From: Fennellomyces sp. T-0311
Lineage: Eukaryota; Mucoromycota; Mucoromycetes; Mucorales; Lichtheimiaceae
DNA: 64,000 nucleotides
Assembly: GCA_025266875.1 (NCBI GenBank)
Contig: JALLLT010000004.1
Span: forward strand, 868,001 to 932,000
Direction of reading: 5' to 3'
Both the position numbers and the translations under genes were made by a program. Each line of letters starts with the position of its first letter. Position 1 is the stretch's first letter. The notes below the pieces were generated by a model. It was given only the letters and a program-made list of their open reading frames with translations, was not told the DNA's origin and ran no database searches. Below are positions 36,568 to 47,792 of this stretch, one piece after another.

Positions 36568-37979
36568 ATGGGCAAAGAAGAAGCTGAGTACTATAAAAAA
36601 GAAGGTAAACTAGCTAGCCAAAAGTTTAAAATGTGATTAATGACCAAGATTTATGGTAGGAAACAAGCTTTTCGCCGAGCATCGCTACGAAGATGCCATC
36701 AAAGAATATTCTACCGCGATTGTGAGAATTGAACCTGATCGCTCGTTTTTTTTTCGTTTAACCCGGTATAGTACAGATAAAAGACCCGGAAGAACGTATC
36801 TATTATACCAATCGCGCACTCTGCTACTCTAAGGTTCGCTTGATAATAATACCTAGAGTCGCACAACTTACTCCTTTTGATAGCTGGAGGACTATGATAA
36901 AGTCATCAATGATACGAGAAAAGCAATTGAGCTGGACAACACGACAGGTAAGTATGGTGCGGCATGGGTGATAACATATAATTCTAATGTGTATATCAGT
37001 CAAGGCATACTATTTGGTACGGTGAGCTTTTCTATCCAAGATCACACACGCTTACAAAGCAATGTAGCTCGGGCAGGCCCTCATTGAGAAGAAGCAGCAT
37101 ACAGAAGGTAACACGCTTCCCTAATGTTGAAAATCAAATGGTTAATATGAGCACCATCCGTAGCTTTGAACAAGCTGAAGATTGGTAAACTGGATAATGA
37201 ATTGGTGTAGGGGATGTGAATGGGTCTGACAAAGAAAATGCAGCGTATGAGCTTGCTATCCAGCAACGCGTCAAGTACGTTCATGATATCTTACAGGCAC
37301 TCTTAACCGCACGGAAAAAGGTTAGGTAGTCAGTGTGTAGTGTTGGGAAAAGTCTCACCGGTATGTTTAGAAATGGGATGACCAGGAGGCTGCGCGCCTG
37401 GAGCGCGAATCTTCCCTACTGCAATACGTGAAGGGACTCGTAGAAGCCGAACGACAACGACAACTCGAAGCTGCCGGTGATGATGCCGAGAAAATAGACG
37501 AAGTGAACTACCTCACGGTGAGTTGTCCAGAAAGGTTTCATTACTCTTTGTACCAACGCGTCGGATCGAATAGGATGAGCAGGAGGCGAAAATCCAAAAA
37601 GTGTTTGAGCAGTCAAAGGAGAACTTAATGGTAATGGAGAGCATCCAGACAATGAATTTGCGCTGACGATCTCTGTAGCGCCGTGAAATCCCAGACGCGT
37701 ATCTAGATAGAATTTCCTTTGATGTCATGCACGACCCCGTCTTCACACCCGGTAAAGTAGCCTTGCATGAGACCGCGATAACCACTAAACCTGCAATGTC
37801 CAGATGGATTCACGTACGAGCGACAGTGTCTGCTTGACCACTTTGCAAGAAATGGCAACGTGGACCCAATCACGGGACGGCCGTGTACAGAAAAGGATCT
37901 TATACCGAACCGGTCCTTAAAGGAAGCGATTGAGGACTTCTTAAAGGAGAATGGCTGGGCTGCAGGTAATACAGAATAA
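36568..37979 (+). CDS. STUB1: CHIP/STUB1-type TPR and U-box E3 ubiquitin ligase
   Basis: A co-chaperone ligase that ubiquitinates Hsp70/Hsp90 clients. About 280 residues over many short exons (for example introns beginning 36605, 36723 and 36836). The N-terminus is a TPR clamp: GNKLFAEHRYEDAIKEYSTAI, YTNRALCYSKLEDYDKVIND, ALNKLKI. A helical middle (RLERESSLLQYVKGLVEAERQRQ) is followed by the U-box: REIPDAYLDRISFDVMHDPVFTP, GFTYERQCLLDHF, DPITGRP and LIPNRSLKEAIEDFLKENGW, all hallmark positions of the CHIP U-box. An AATAAA overlaps the stop (37975-37980). Convergent with coronin, 110 bp apart. CHIP is absent from baker's yeast, so its presence helps place the genome. Confidence 0.92.
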
Positions 37980-38058
37980 ATGTGCACAGAGCATGTTGTA
38001 TAACTCATCATTTCGCGACACATTAGACTATTAATGGTTTATACAGTGACACGGATGT

Positions 38059-38064
38059 TTTATT
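38059..38064 (-). terminator. Poly(A) signal AATAAA of coronin
   Basis: AATAAA on the minus strand, 25 nt past the coronin stop codon. Confidence 0.5.
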
Positions 38065-38089
38065 CACGAATTTAATAACAAATATACAA

Positions 38090-39981
38090 TTAATCGTCCT
38101 TCTTCTCGGGCTCTTCTGGTGCTTCAGCTTCAGCGGGGCTGGGGCTAGCCTCTGCCTCAGGCTTACTTTCTTCTTGACCATTGGCAGCTTCATTCTTTTC
38201 TGCCAGCTGTGCCTTGAGCTTCTCCACTTCGATCTCGAGCACACGGATCTTGACGTCCCGTTGAGCCACGGTGTTCTTCAGCTCCTCGTTTACTTTTTGG
38301 AGCTCATGGTATGCTTCTTGGAACTATGGCTCTTGTTTAAAAAAATGGGTGTTCTAAAAGTAGTCATCACTTACATCCTTATCGTTCTTTGGTGCGGCAG
38401 CAGCAGGTGCAGCTTCAACAGCTTCTTCAGCGGGTGCCGATGGAGTGAACTCTTGCTTCTCCTTGACCTCATAACCTTCCGAAAGATCAATCTTTTTGGG
38501 ATCTGCGTTTTTGCCGGAGAACCATTCGTCTGCAGTCAGAGCGGGCTCATCACCAACGCAGGGTGGGAAAATGTCAGATTGGAAAGCGTCAGACTATTAA
38601 AAACAGATGAATATGTGCAACCTGACACACGAAATATATCACCAAATTACCTTGCGAGGTACTTTGAAGGAGATGGGTTCAATCAAGTTGGTGGTGATCT
38701 TGTAAGCTCTTGCAATTTCGCACTCGTTCACGTTCAAGGCACGCTTGGGCATGAATGCAAGACCTAAATCACCATAAATACATCATACTTTTACATGCGA
38801 GTGGTTCTACCCTACCCTTCTGTGTCTCCATGTCTCGGAAGTCACTGAGGTGGTAGAGCTCATCGTTCTCATATTCGTAGTAGCGGATGGTTCCATCACT
38901 AGAAAAATAATAGCTTTTAATACTCGCCCTTTGCATAACATGGACTCGGAACGTACCCCTTGCCAGCAAGATACAGCATGCTGGTATCGCTATCGTAGAA
39001 TGGCATGATAACACCAGAGGAAGTATCCAAAAATTCAGACTTGATCGGCTTGCTCAGATCGCCAGTGTTCCACAAGTTCAGCTGACGATCGCTCATCCTG
39101 GAGAAACCGGTGGTAGCGAGTCTGTCGGATTCGCCGAGCCACACTACACGCGAGCCCTTAATACCTTGGTGACCTGCTCCTTCCTGGACAACCTTGTTGC
39201 TACGCACATCAAAGATTCGGAGTCGCTTGTCACGGCAGGTGGTTGCCAAGAGGGAACCATTATAGTTCCAAGCAATCGACTGAATGATTTCGGTGTGGCC
39301 CGTAACTTCCTGCTTCTCTTGGCCTTTTTCAATGTCCCACAACTTGATCGTAAGATCAGTGCTGGCGGATGCCAAGACATTGCTGGCGGTAGGATGGAAA
39401 AGGACTTGGCCAACCTTGCTGTATAACGTAACATGAGCATATGCGATTTCGCGGTTACTTTCGCTATACCCACCGGCCATGTCCGGAAAGCTTCAATACG
39501 GGAGTGACTTCTTCCAAGTCCTCGTCGTATTGCTCGGGGATTGTCCAGATCATAACTTTGCTATCCTCTGCACCCGATGCAATGACATAGTCGTTGAAAG
39601 GGTTAAAGTTGGTATCCAAGACAGGTGCGGTGTGACCATGGTAAAGGGGGTAGTTGTCGGGAAGCTTGCCTGTTCAAAATCATTGAGTCTGAGATCCACA
39701 GCACCCTCTTCTTTGTCTGATCCATACCTACGGTTCCTAATGGGATTACCGCGAACGCGCCACCACCGGAAGCTTGCCAGTTCATGGATACAAACAGCTA
39801 AAACAGGAATTCAGACCAACGAATCTCGTATATCGCCACTTTTCCCACTTACAGGGTTGACTTGAACCATGTTCGTATCCCAGGCATTCAAACTGACGCG
39901 AACGTTGTCATAGCAAAAGTCTCGCTTGGCAGGAGTACCAAACACGTGGCGATACTTTGACGGCCGGACGAAGCGGTTCAT
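38090..39981 (-). CDS. CRN1: Coronin, actin-binding WD40 protein
   Basis: Regulates Arp2/3 and cofilin at actin patches. Exon 1 (39981-39853) encodes the coronin N-terminus [22 protein letters not shown] repeats follow: [66 protein letters not shown] and [14 protein letters not shown]. Then comes the C-terminal coronin extension ([31 protein letters not shown]), an Ala/Glu-rich unique region, and a terminal coiled coil ([31 protein letters not shown]) with an acidic end EEPEKKDD. About 500 residues in several exons. All segments join in frame. It has no microtubule-binding-like insert as striking as that of yeast Crn1, as far as I can see. Confidence 0.93.
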
Positions 39982-40516
39982 CTTGTTCGTAGTATTGTAA
40001 GAAAAGGGGTTGACTACAGAAGAAGCTGTGTTAGGGTAGAGAAGGTCAATGTGCTCGAGCCTTCTCGAATTACGCGTTCCATCAAGGGGTGCATGGGCTA
40101 ATTACCAGGTAAGAAGGAAAAACGAGATGAAGAGAAAAGGAGGTAGTGCCTAGGCAAAGTGCGCGCGCGCCTTTACTTTTTGATGCCCGCCCGCAGCATC
40201 CAAGCTTTTTGGATCATTTTCTGGTTAATTAAGTGCTAAAAAAAAACTCGTATACGCTTCTAATAATTGGCATGACCACCTCCATATTCGGCCGCTCCCA
40301 AGCCCATCCATACACACACGGCAATCCTTTGCAATGTAGTACGCAGTTTAGTAACAACGAAAAATATGGAACACTGCATAGCAACGATCAGATCGCTACA
40401 TTGCATCACTGTGCTATTCTCTGTCCAATGAAATAGGTACATTTAGCAGGCTACAAAGTCTGAGCTGTCAACATCTCCCCTTTAAGTGTATCCGCAACCT
40501 GTAAATAGCCCCAGAG
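39982..40516. other. Coronin promoter region
   Basis: Spacer between DJ-1 and coronin (same strand). Contains a short GC-alternating run near 40160 and no gene. Confidence 0.4.
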
Positions 40517-41298
40517 TTAAAAAAAAAACCCAAGTTTTACTTGACCCAAAACACTTGCCTGCTTCCCAACAAGTTGCTCCACCAAAGTCAAGGCAAACAA
40601 AAATGCAGTGCCAGGACCACGGCTGGTCACTATGTTCTGATCCACTACCACACGTTCTTCCAAATACTCGTAGTCTATATGCACTGATTTAGCCTTGTAA
40701 CCTCCAGATAAGCCGACTTATACCATCTTTCAATTGATCCTTGACGCTGGGATACGAGGTGAGCTTGTGGCCTTTCGGAATGCCCGAGGATTTGGCAACA
40801 AGCGTGCCTAATTTTCTGCGAGTCATTCCATCTGCGGTTTGAACAAACTGCTACACGCTTACCAGCGCAAATGAAGGCCACGATCTTTTGGCTCTCGTAA
40901 AACAATGAAATCATCTTTTGAACGTCCTTGTCGTCGCGAAGGGTGAGTGCACCTTGCATACCACCCGGGATAATAATCGCGTCATAGTCCGCCTTGACGC
41001 TATATTAGCTTCTCTTTAGGTTGATGGTGATATCAAACTCACAGGCTTCCAGCTCTGGCCTTGGTGTTCAAACTCGACGTCGGGGACAATCTTGACACCG
41101 CGACTGCATTCGGCAAAAGTGGCATTCTTTAACTTGACACCGGCCACGAGAACTTCGACCTTTGCGCGACGTAACACGTCAACTGTAGAATAATAAGTAT
41201 GTTTGGGAAAAGGGAAAAAAGTGGCATTGCATACCTGCAATGGTGAATTCCATCTCTTCGGCACCGTCTGCTAACAAGACAACTGCTTTTTTGGTCAT
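40517..41298 (-). CDS. DJ-1/PARK7-like protein (DJ-1/PfpI superfamily)
   Basis: A small flavodoxin-fold protein of the DJ-1 group (oxidative-stress sensor, proposed glyoxalase/deglycase). Exons joined by eye read [75 protein letters not shown] and [20 protein letters not shown]. The nucleophile Cys is in FICAG, and the partner Glu is in GAEEMEF. Length about 190, as in human DJ-1. The C-terminus ends in three Phe codons from a T9 run, a place where a slip would change the end. It shares an upstream region with RPL5, which points the other way. Confidence 0.9.
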
Positions 41299-41870
41299 GA
41301 CTGCAAGTGTGAGAAAAAGATAGCTTGCATTGCCCCGGGCAGACGCAATTTATGTGACAGTCCAGCCATAGCTCGGCGTAACCATGATATCATATCTCGA
41401 AACTGTTGTGTTCCACGATATACACTAACTACTTGCGAGTATGTTTGTTGTATCAAAACATCATCCAAATTATTGCAGCCATATCGGTATGATCAATATT
41501 CTACAATTGCGTCGGTATCCTCTGTAATTGCAGTGAATTGCAGCCATGTATGTACGACTACTGTGGCAACGAGAATTCGCTGCTGTCCCATTATGCATTG
41601 TATCGCTCTGATATATTACCATGGTAACGGCAATCAAAATCACAAGCGGAACACCCTTGTAATCATCATTAGCTATAAAACTCTAAAGAATGGGTGATAA
41701 AGGCATCTACTACTGTCGTCTGTCGATAATCAGAACAAAGAAGTGATGTTTTGCTGATCCTGATTGGGCAGAACAGGAGGCAGCAAAGTCGGACTTTCGC
41801 ACCAGCGGTCGCCATAAATTAGCAACGCACGAGAAGATTATGTCCTTCCTTTTTTCGAGCCACAGTCGAC
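41299..41870. promoter_or_regulatory. Divergent promoter region, DJ-1 and RPL5
   Basis: 572 bp between two divergent ATGs. Must hold both promoters; I see no clear TATA box and no gene. Confidence 0.45.
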
Positions 41871-43103
41871 ATGGTACGTTACAGCAGATGAACAATGGGA
41901 ATGGTTGGGTGGATCAAAGGGAAAACACACAGGATAGATGGATGAATCGATGGATGGATGGATGACAGAGCAGTGAAGCTAAAAAGCATGTACCTTCGAT
42001 TAGCCTTTCGTCAAGCAGCAGAAGAACAAGGCCTACTTCAAGCGCTACCAGGTCAAGTACCGCAGAAGAAGAGGTAAGCATCGCCAAACACAATCACACA
42101 ATGCGTATTATTTTTATGCTTTCGCTGCACATGATGATGTTGTAAAAGCATAGTTCAACTGACGAAACCATGTTGAATAACAAAACAAATTGTCTTTCGC
42201 TCCTATCTGAATTGGGAAAGCCAAAAAAAAAATACGCGTTGTGGATTGGGACAAAGCGGTTCATAGGATACTAATTGACATTCTTGTTGAATCACAGAGG
42301 GCAAGACTGATTACTATGCTCGCAAGCGCTTGGTTGTCCAGGCCAAGAACAAGTACAACTCGCCCAAGTACAGAATGGTCGTCCGCTTCACCAACAAGGA
42401 CATTATCTGCCAGATCGTCTACGCCAAGATCCAGGGTGATTTCGTTCTTGCCGCTGCTTACTCCCATGAGCTTCCCAAGTATGGCATCAAGGGTGGTTTG
42501 ACCAACTGGTCCGCTGCCTATGCCACCGGTCTCTTGTTGGCCCGCCGTGTCTTGACTAAGCTCGGCCTTGCTGACAAGTACGAGGGTGTCTCCGAGCCTG
42601 ATGGCACCATCCAGTTGACCGAGGCCAACGAGGAGGGTCCCCGTCCCTTCAAGGCCTTCCTTGATGTCGGTACTGCCCGTACTTCCACTGGTGCCCGTGT
42701 CTTCGGTGCCATGAAGGGTGCTTCTGATGGTGGTATCTTCATCCCCCACTCCGGCAACCGTTTCCCTGGTTTCGACATTGAGTCCAAGACCAACGACGAC
42801 GAGTTGCTCCGCAACTACATCTATGGTGTCCACGTTGCTGAGTACATGGAATACCTCGAGGAAGAAGATGAGGAGCGTTACAAGAAGCAGTTCGCTACCT
42901 TCCTCAAGAACGGTATCACCTCCGACAAGGTCGAGGACATGTACACCGATGCCCACGAAGCTATCCGTGAGAACCCCATCGCCAAGCCCGCCCAGAAGAA
43001 GACTGGTGTCAAGGCCTACCCCCAGAAGCGCCGTCTCACCAAGCGCGAGCGCGAGAGCCGTGTCCGTGCCAAGAAGGCTGCTTTCGAGAAGGAGCGCGCC
43101 TAA
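41871..43103 (+). CDS. RPL5: 60S ribosomal protein uL18 (RPL5)
   Basis: Binds 5S rRNA and enters the 60S central protuberance. Exon 1 contributes only the ATG (41871-41873); introns follow at 41874-42003 and 42074-42297. The protein begins [36 protein letters not shown] when written in pieces: [16 protein letters not shown], then [18 protein letters not shown]. The rest is one exon (42298-43103) with [38 protein letters not shown] and a basic tail [20 protein letters not shown]. Codon use is extremely biased toward C-ending codons, as expected for a highly expressed gene, and this creates a long spurious antisense frame. AATAAA is 20 nt past the stop. Intron 2 is unusually long for this genome and holds a probable snoRNA. 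Confidence 0.97.
41937..41966 (+). repeat. GATG tetranucleotide tract in RPL5 intron 1
   Basis: About seven imperfect GATG/GGAT units within the first RPL5 intron. Simple sequence; no function implied. Confidence 0.6.
42118..42221 (+). ncRNA. Probable C/D box snoRNA in RPL5 intron 2
   Basis: C box ATGATGA at 42131-42137, D' box CTGA at 42159-42162, a weak C'-like motif near 42172, and D box CTGA at 42207-42210. Flanks GCTTTC (42118-42123) and GAAAGC (42216-42221) can pair as an outer stem. The 10 nt GCATAGTTCA ending one base before the D' box are complementary to 25S rRNA TGAACTATGC; the +5 rule points to the second A of GGTGAAC, which by my recollection is the snR39/snR59 target in yeast (A807). 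Fifteen nt before the D box (GTCTTTCGCTCCTAT) pair with 25S ATAGGGGCGAAAGAC with one G-U. rRNA sequences are recalled, not searched. RPL5 introns also host snoRNAs in vertebrates. Confidence 0.65.
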
Positions 43104-43122
43104 ACATACTCCAATATGTTGT

Positions 43123-43128
43123 AATAAA
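43123..43128 (+). terminator. Poly(A) signal AATAAA of RPL5
   Basis: AATAAA 20 nt past the RPL5 stop codon; close spacing but plausible for a compact fungal 3' UTR. Confidence 0.55.
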
Positions 43129-43413
43129 ACAATTTTCGCCACTTTGTTCCTGCATCGAAAGCATTTAGTTATCCGTTACAGCGTGTTTCATGAAGCGTAT
43201 AAAAGAGAGATCAGAAATGAGCCAAGCCACCGGCGTTTAATTCGACGTAACACCCAAGTCCCTGGTCGGACTGGTCTGCGTGCAAACACACACACACCCA
43301 TTGTTATGATAATATAGAGGAAGACGCGAATAAGCTTGGGCAACAGTTCGTCGTATTCTAATAACTTTATTACTCTTTAAAAAAACCTCCCTCCCCCTTC
43401 TCTTCTAATTATC

Positions 43414-43671
43414 ATGTTCAATGGCACCAGAATGAAGCCGCTCAACCATTTGCAACGACAACGCATTACATCCAACCTATTCGTAGTTGTTGCATTGGGC
43501 GCGGTCGCAACGGTAGCAGCACCGACGTTATTCCCATGTCCAGCATTCGATCAAAATGACAAGGCAGCTCGGTTAGAGGCTCGACGGAAAATGAAGGCCC
43601 AAGGCAACAAGCCTGTCGTGATCCAGAAGCGACGGACGCGCACGGAAGAACAGGTCGACGAACAGCAATGA
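43414..43671 (+). CDS. Small single-TM protein of unknown function, 85 aa
   Basis: One exon. A basic amphipathic N-terminus (MKPLNHLQRQRITSN) precedes one hydrophobic segment (LFVVVALGAVATVAAPTLFPC, about residues 22-42) and a highly charged C-terminus (KAARLEARRKMKAQ, QKRRTRTEEQVDEQQ). This resembles small fungal inner-membrane or ER proteins; I cannot name it. A second in-frame ATG six codons in is an alternative start. Followed by a CT-rich microsatellite. Confidence 0.65.
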   Translation: MFNGTRMKPLNHLQRQRITSNLFVVVALGAVATVAAPTLFPCPAFDQNDKAARLEARRKMKAQGNKPVVIQKRRTRTEEQVDEQQ

Positions 43672-44119
43672 AAAAAAAAATAATAACGCTCCTCCTCCTC
43701 CTTTTACCCCCACTCTCTCTCTATCTCTCTGTCTCTCTACTCTGCTGCACTCCTCAGATTAAAAAAGTGAAAAGAGCGGGCAACCCGTTTGGGCATAGAC
43801 ACAGGCTTGCAATCTCCTTTTATCGGCTACTTACATCAGCTTTCCTCCTATACTTCATATATGTAACTTACCCTTGCATCTTTATATATATTTCGTCGTA
43901 ACTCCTGCCGCAATAACTTGGCTTGCAATAACCAAATGTATGACATCCGGGCTGGCAGTGAAAAGTGCCATGTTGCACAACTGACATGAAAGGTCAGCCA
44001 GGGGATGACTTATATAACATTCCCTCTTGCGTCTGCTCGAAGTTCACCCTTTTATTCCCTTTTATTCCTTTCCAGCTCTCTTTCAATACCAAAAGCACAT
44101 ATACCACTCTCGCTTTCCA
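43672..44119. other. CT-rich 3' flank and promoter of the NDPK fusion gene
   Basis: A (CT)n-type tract lies near 43700-43740. No gene seen; a TATA box is listed separately. Confidence 0.4.
44011..44017 (+). promoter_or_regulatory. TATA box of the NDPK fusion gene
   Basis: TATATAA about 103 bp upstream of the ATG at 44120, followed by a pyrimidine-rich leader. Sequence and position only. Confidence 0.5.
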
Positions 44120-47100
44120 ATGACCCTGACCGAGGTACATTACCGAGATGATGACACCCGCAACAATGAGTCCTCATGCGCGTTTTACACACCTTTAGGA
44201 GCAACCGGCACTTGTGCCAGACCCCGAAACATGTAAGAGCAAACATTCAAAGGCCATACTCGAAACAGCCACTTATTGCTACGCTACAGCCAAGGGCCTG
44301 CCAACCGATTCGGCCATATCACTCGTTGAAGCTGAGTCCGAGGCCGAGGTCCAGCGCACACTTGCTATTATTAAACCGGACGCTGTCAACAAGAAGGCTG
44401 ATATCGTCAGCAAGATCAAGTCTGCCGGCTTTGTCATTGTCCAGGATCGCGAAATCCATCTTTCACTCGAGCAAGCGCGATTGTTTTACCGTGAACATGA
44501 GGGAAAGCCATTCTACAATGACTTGACATACTGGATGAGCAGGTTCGTTTTAGTGGTGCATTGTAGCAACAATAAACTAACTTGTTACCGTTAGTGGACC
44601 TATTCATGCCATGATTTTGGAAAAGGTTAACGCGATCCAAGATTGGCGCGCGTTGATGGGTCCCACAGATCCTAATAAGGCACGCGAAATTGAACCAAAC
44701 AGGTAATATTAGCCATTTTCAAAATAGAGCGTATAAGCACTGACTTTTTTGATAGTGTTCGTGCGTTGTTTGGTACAGACGGTATGAGCAATGCTAGCCA
44801 TGGTAGTGATTGTCAGACAAGTGCCGAGCGAGAAATCAAAATTCTATTTGAAACCATCGAAACGGCAACTGTTGCCACAGCAACACAACAAACGGAGCAA
44901 CCACCTGCAGTGAAAGAAGATGCGCCCCTTAAAGAAACGGAACCTGTAGTCGAGGATGAAAAGATTGAAAAATGCAACATTCCAGAAGAACTGAATTCGA
45001 CAGCCAAGGAAGAAACAAAAGACGTTACACAAGACGGGTTGAATGTGGATCAGGCTATTGTTGATTCATCTAAAGAAGATGAAAACAATACCACAACGGT
45101 TGTTGAGCCTGTCAATGTTGTTAACGAAGTGTCGGAGTCCAAGGAAGACGTGCAGCCTGAAAGCACAAAAAACAGCAGGGATCCCAAAGACAATACCCCC
45201 GTCATCGAGGACAATGTATCCCAGAAAACCGAGGAGGCAGCACCGCAAGTCAACCAAACTTCGGATGATAAGCCAGTAAATGAACAAGCAGAGCTGGAAG
45301 ACCAAAGTAAACAAGTTACCTCCGAGAATATCAAGGTGGATGAACAAAAGAATAAGGATGAGAAAGCCACAACCGAAAACTTGGCCATTTCAAACGAAAA
45401 AGTTGTTTCGGCCGAAAACGCTGCAGTTGAGGCAACGGGCACCAAAGCCGAATCTGACAACAAGAAAGAACTTCAACCACAAGAGTTGCAACAGCAGGAG
45501 GGAACGAGTGAAGAGCCGAGTTTGAAGAAAGAGGAAGAGCTCAAACGAAAGGAGCAGCACGAGGTGCAGCAGCTAAAAGATGAAGTGAAAGATCAATCCA
45601 AGGAAGTTCCGCGCGAGCAGCTCACCAAAGAGCTCACGGAGCTTTCCAAAGTAAAACCTGAGGAAGAACTCAACGTGGCTCTGAATGACGAACCTAAGAT
45701 GGAATCCAAGGAGTCTAAGGCGGAGACTGCGATGGCGCCTGAGGAAGAGACTAAGGATGAATTGAAGGAAGAAGCAAAGGTCGAGGGGTCTAAGGAAGAA
45801 CTGAAAGTCGAGGAGTCCAAAGAAGTACCGAAAGTCGATGAGTCCAAAGATGAACAGAAAGTCGAAGAGCACAAAGAAGAAGCAAAGGTTGAAGAGTCCA
45901 AGGATGAACTAAAGACTGGGCAGCTCGAAGAAGAATCGGAGGTTGAGCAGCCCAAAGAAGAGACAAAGGCTGAGCAGCCCAAGGAAGAAGTAAAGGCTGA
46001 GCAACTCAAGGAAGAAGTTAAGGTCAAGGAGCCTGAGGAAGCACCAAAGGTTGAGCAGCCTAAGGAAGAATTAAAAATCGAACAGCCCAAGAAAGAGTCA
46101 AAGGTTGAGCAGCCCAAAGAAGAAACAAGTGTTGAGCGACCCAAGGAAGAAGCAAATGTTGAGCAGCCCAAGGAAGAAGCAAACGTTGAGCAGCCCAAGG
46201 AAGAAGCAAAGGCTGAGCAGCTCAAAGGACCAAAGGTTGATGAACTCAATGAAGAACCGATGGGTAAACCTCAGGAGGAGGCAAAGGTTGAGCAGTCCAA
46301 GGAAGAACTAAAAGCTGAACCTAAAGAGGAGACAAAGGCTGAGCCAAAGCAAGAACCCAAAGTAGGACCCAAGGAAGTAGCAAAAATAGAACCAAAGGCC
46401 AAGTCGGTAAAGGCACAGGTAGTTAGCCAAGCTGCAAAGAAAGATGTCAGAACAACCAAGGTCGCTACGCCAGCAACGAAGCTCAAGTCATCTACACGAT
46501 CTCCACAACGTAGTACTGCAACCAGCGGTACCACGAAGGCAGCATCAACAACAACAACTACAGCAGCAAAGAGAGCATCTTTAGTTGAAAAGAAGACAGC
46601 TTCTACAAAGACTGCTGCCACTGCTACGACCACTGCTGCTAAGCGATCAAGTGTGAACGGTGCAGCGACTAAGACGGCCACACCTCGAGTGCCCCGTGTT
46701 GCTACGCTAGCCAAGAAACCAGGTGTTCCTGGCAAGTCTGCTGACGAAACAGCAAAAGCATCTGAAAACCAGGCGCCAAGGACCCGTACTTCGGTATTCT
46801 CTCGCTTATCTGCTCCAACAGCGACCACCCGTACACGAAAGCAAAGTAGTGACGAAGAAGATTCAAAGACGGTGAAGACAAAGACCGCGACCACTACGAC
46901 AAAGACGGCTGCGAAACGAGCATCTCCTGTCGGAACAGTAGGCACAACTCCTGCCCGACGCACAAGCCCTGCGGTGAAAACACCTGTTACGAAAACGACT
47001 ACGCCTGCCAAGTCTGCGACTGCTACAACTGGTACTACAGCCAGACGCCTTGTTCGTAAATCTCCTACTACGACGGATACTAAGAAGGTAAAAGACGCAT

Positions 47101-47792
47101 AGCCCTTTCCAACTTATGTACTCATGGCTTTAACGTAGACTACTACCATTACCACTACTGCTGAGACCAACACCAAGCGCGTCACCTCAAGAGTGTCCAC
47201 TGCTGGCACCACAAAGCGAGCCCCTACCGCTGTAAAGAAGACTGTCGCGCCAAAGACTGAAAAGGCAGCCGAAGAGAAGGTCAAGGGAAAGAAACCAGTC
47301 GGAAAGGAGGAAGAAAAGCGAGAGCAGAAGAAGAAAGAAAAGCCGGAGCAGACGGAAGTCGATAAGGAAGAGGAAAAGCCTATTGTCGCGATGGAGGAGA
47401 AAACTGTCCAACCAGAGTCTGCAGTTGTAACACAAGAAGAACAAAGCACCAGCACAAATGAAGAAAGCGTGACAGATGACGAAGGTAGTAGCAAGGATGT
47501 TGCTGAGCAACTGCTGGACGAGCCAACAACTGCCCACGACGAAGAAGTAGCTGCTGTAGCCATCCAGAAACGAGACTTGGATAATGAATCCCTTTCTGTT
47601 TCTGATGGCAAGTTATCAGCAAGCAGCGCTGCCTCTCGCCCTAAAACGCCAGAAGTCGCTTCACTTCGCAGCAAGTTCGAATCAAACTCGCTCTCCGCCA
47701 ATGCGGCTCCCAAAGCTGACAATGTCAAAGACGCTCGTGCACGATCACCAAGCAACCGCGTCAAGGACATGATTAACAGATTCACTGCTTAA
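44120..47792 (+). CDS. NDP-kinase domain fused to a ~950-residue KE-rich and basic tail, 1150 aa
   Basis: Five exons: 44120-44134, 44199-44542, 44595-44702, 44756-47087, 47139-47792. They give 1150 residues. Residues about 58-190 form a group II-type nucleoside diphosphate kinase: RTLAIIKPDAV, KSAGFVIVQDREI, FYREHEGKPFYNDLT, SGPIHAMILEK, LMGPTDPNKA and the active-site NASHGSD with the phospho-acceptor His. After it come about 350 acidic residues, then nine-residue repeats of the type VEQPKEEAK (about 520-695 region by codon count), then a Lys/Thr/Ala/Ser-rich basic segment with repeated TTAAKRAS, then a second acidic stretch and an end NRVKDMINRFTA. The tail resembles microtubule-associated or neurofilament-like disordered regions. 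Splices keep the frame, so the fusion is predicted from sequence, not seen as mRNA. Confidence 0.85.
45770..46290 (+). repeat. Coding minisatellite, 27-30-nt units (EQPKEE repeat)
   Basis: Within the NDPK fusion gene, units encoding (V/A)EQPKEE(A/T/L)(K/N) repeat about fifteen to twenty times, the most regular from 45930 to 46230. Most units are 27-33 nt. Copy number may vary between strains. The antisense strand stays open over this stretch only because of the repeat. Confidence 0.85.

Noticed and set aside
42261..43142. 293-codon open frame antisense to RPL5
   Set aside because: It arises from the strong C-ending codon bias of RPL5 (few antisense stops). The plus-strand protein is unmistakable uL18.
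45593..47011. Long antisense frames (45593-46249, 46271-47011) over the NDPK tail
   Set aside because: Ser/Phe- or Val/Ala-rich low complexity is the mirror of the KE and TTAAKRAS repeats. No independent evidence.
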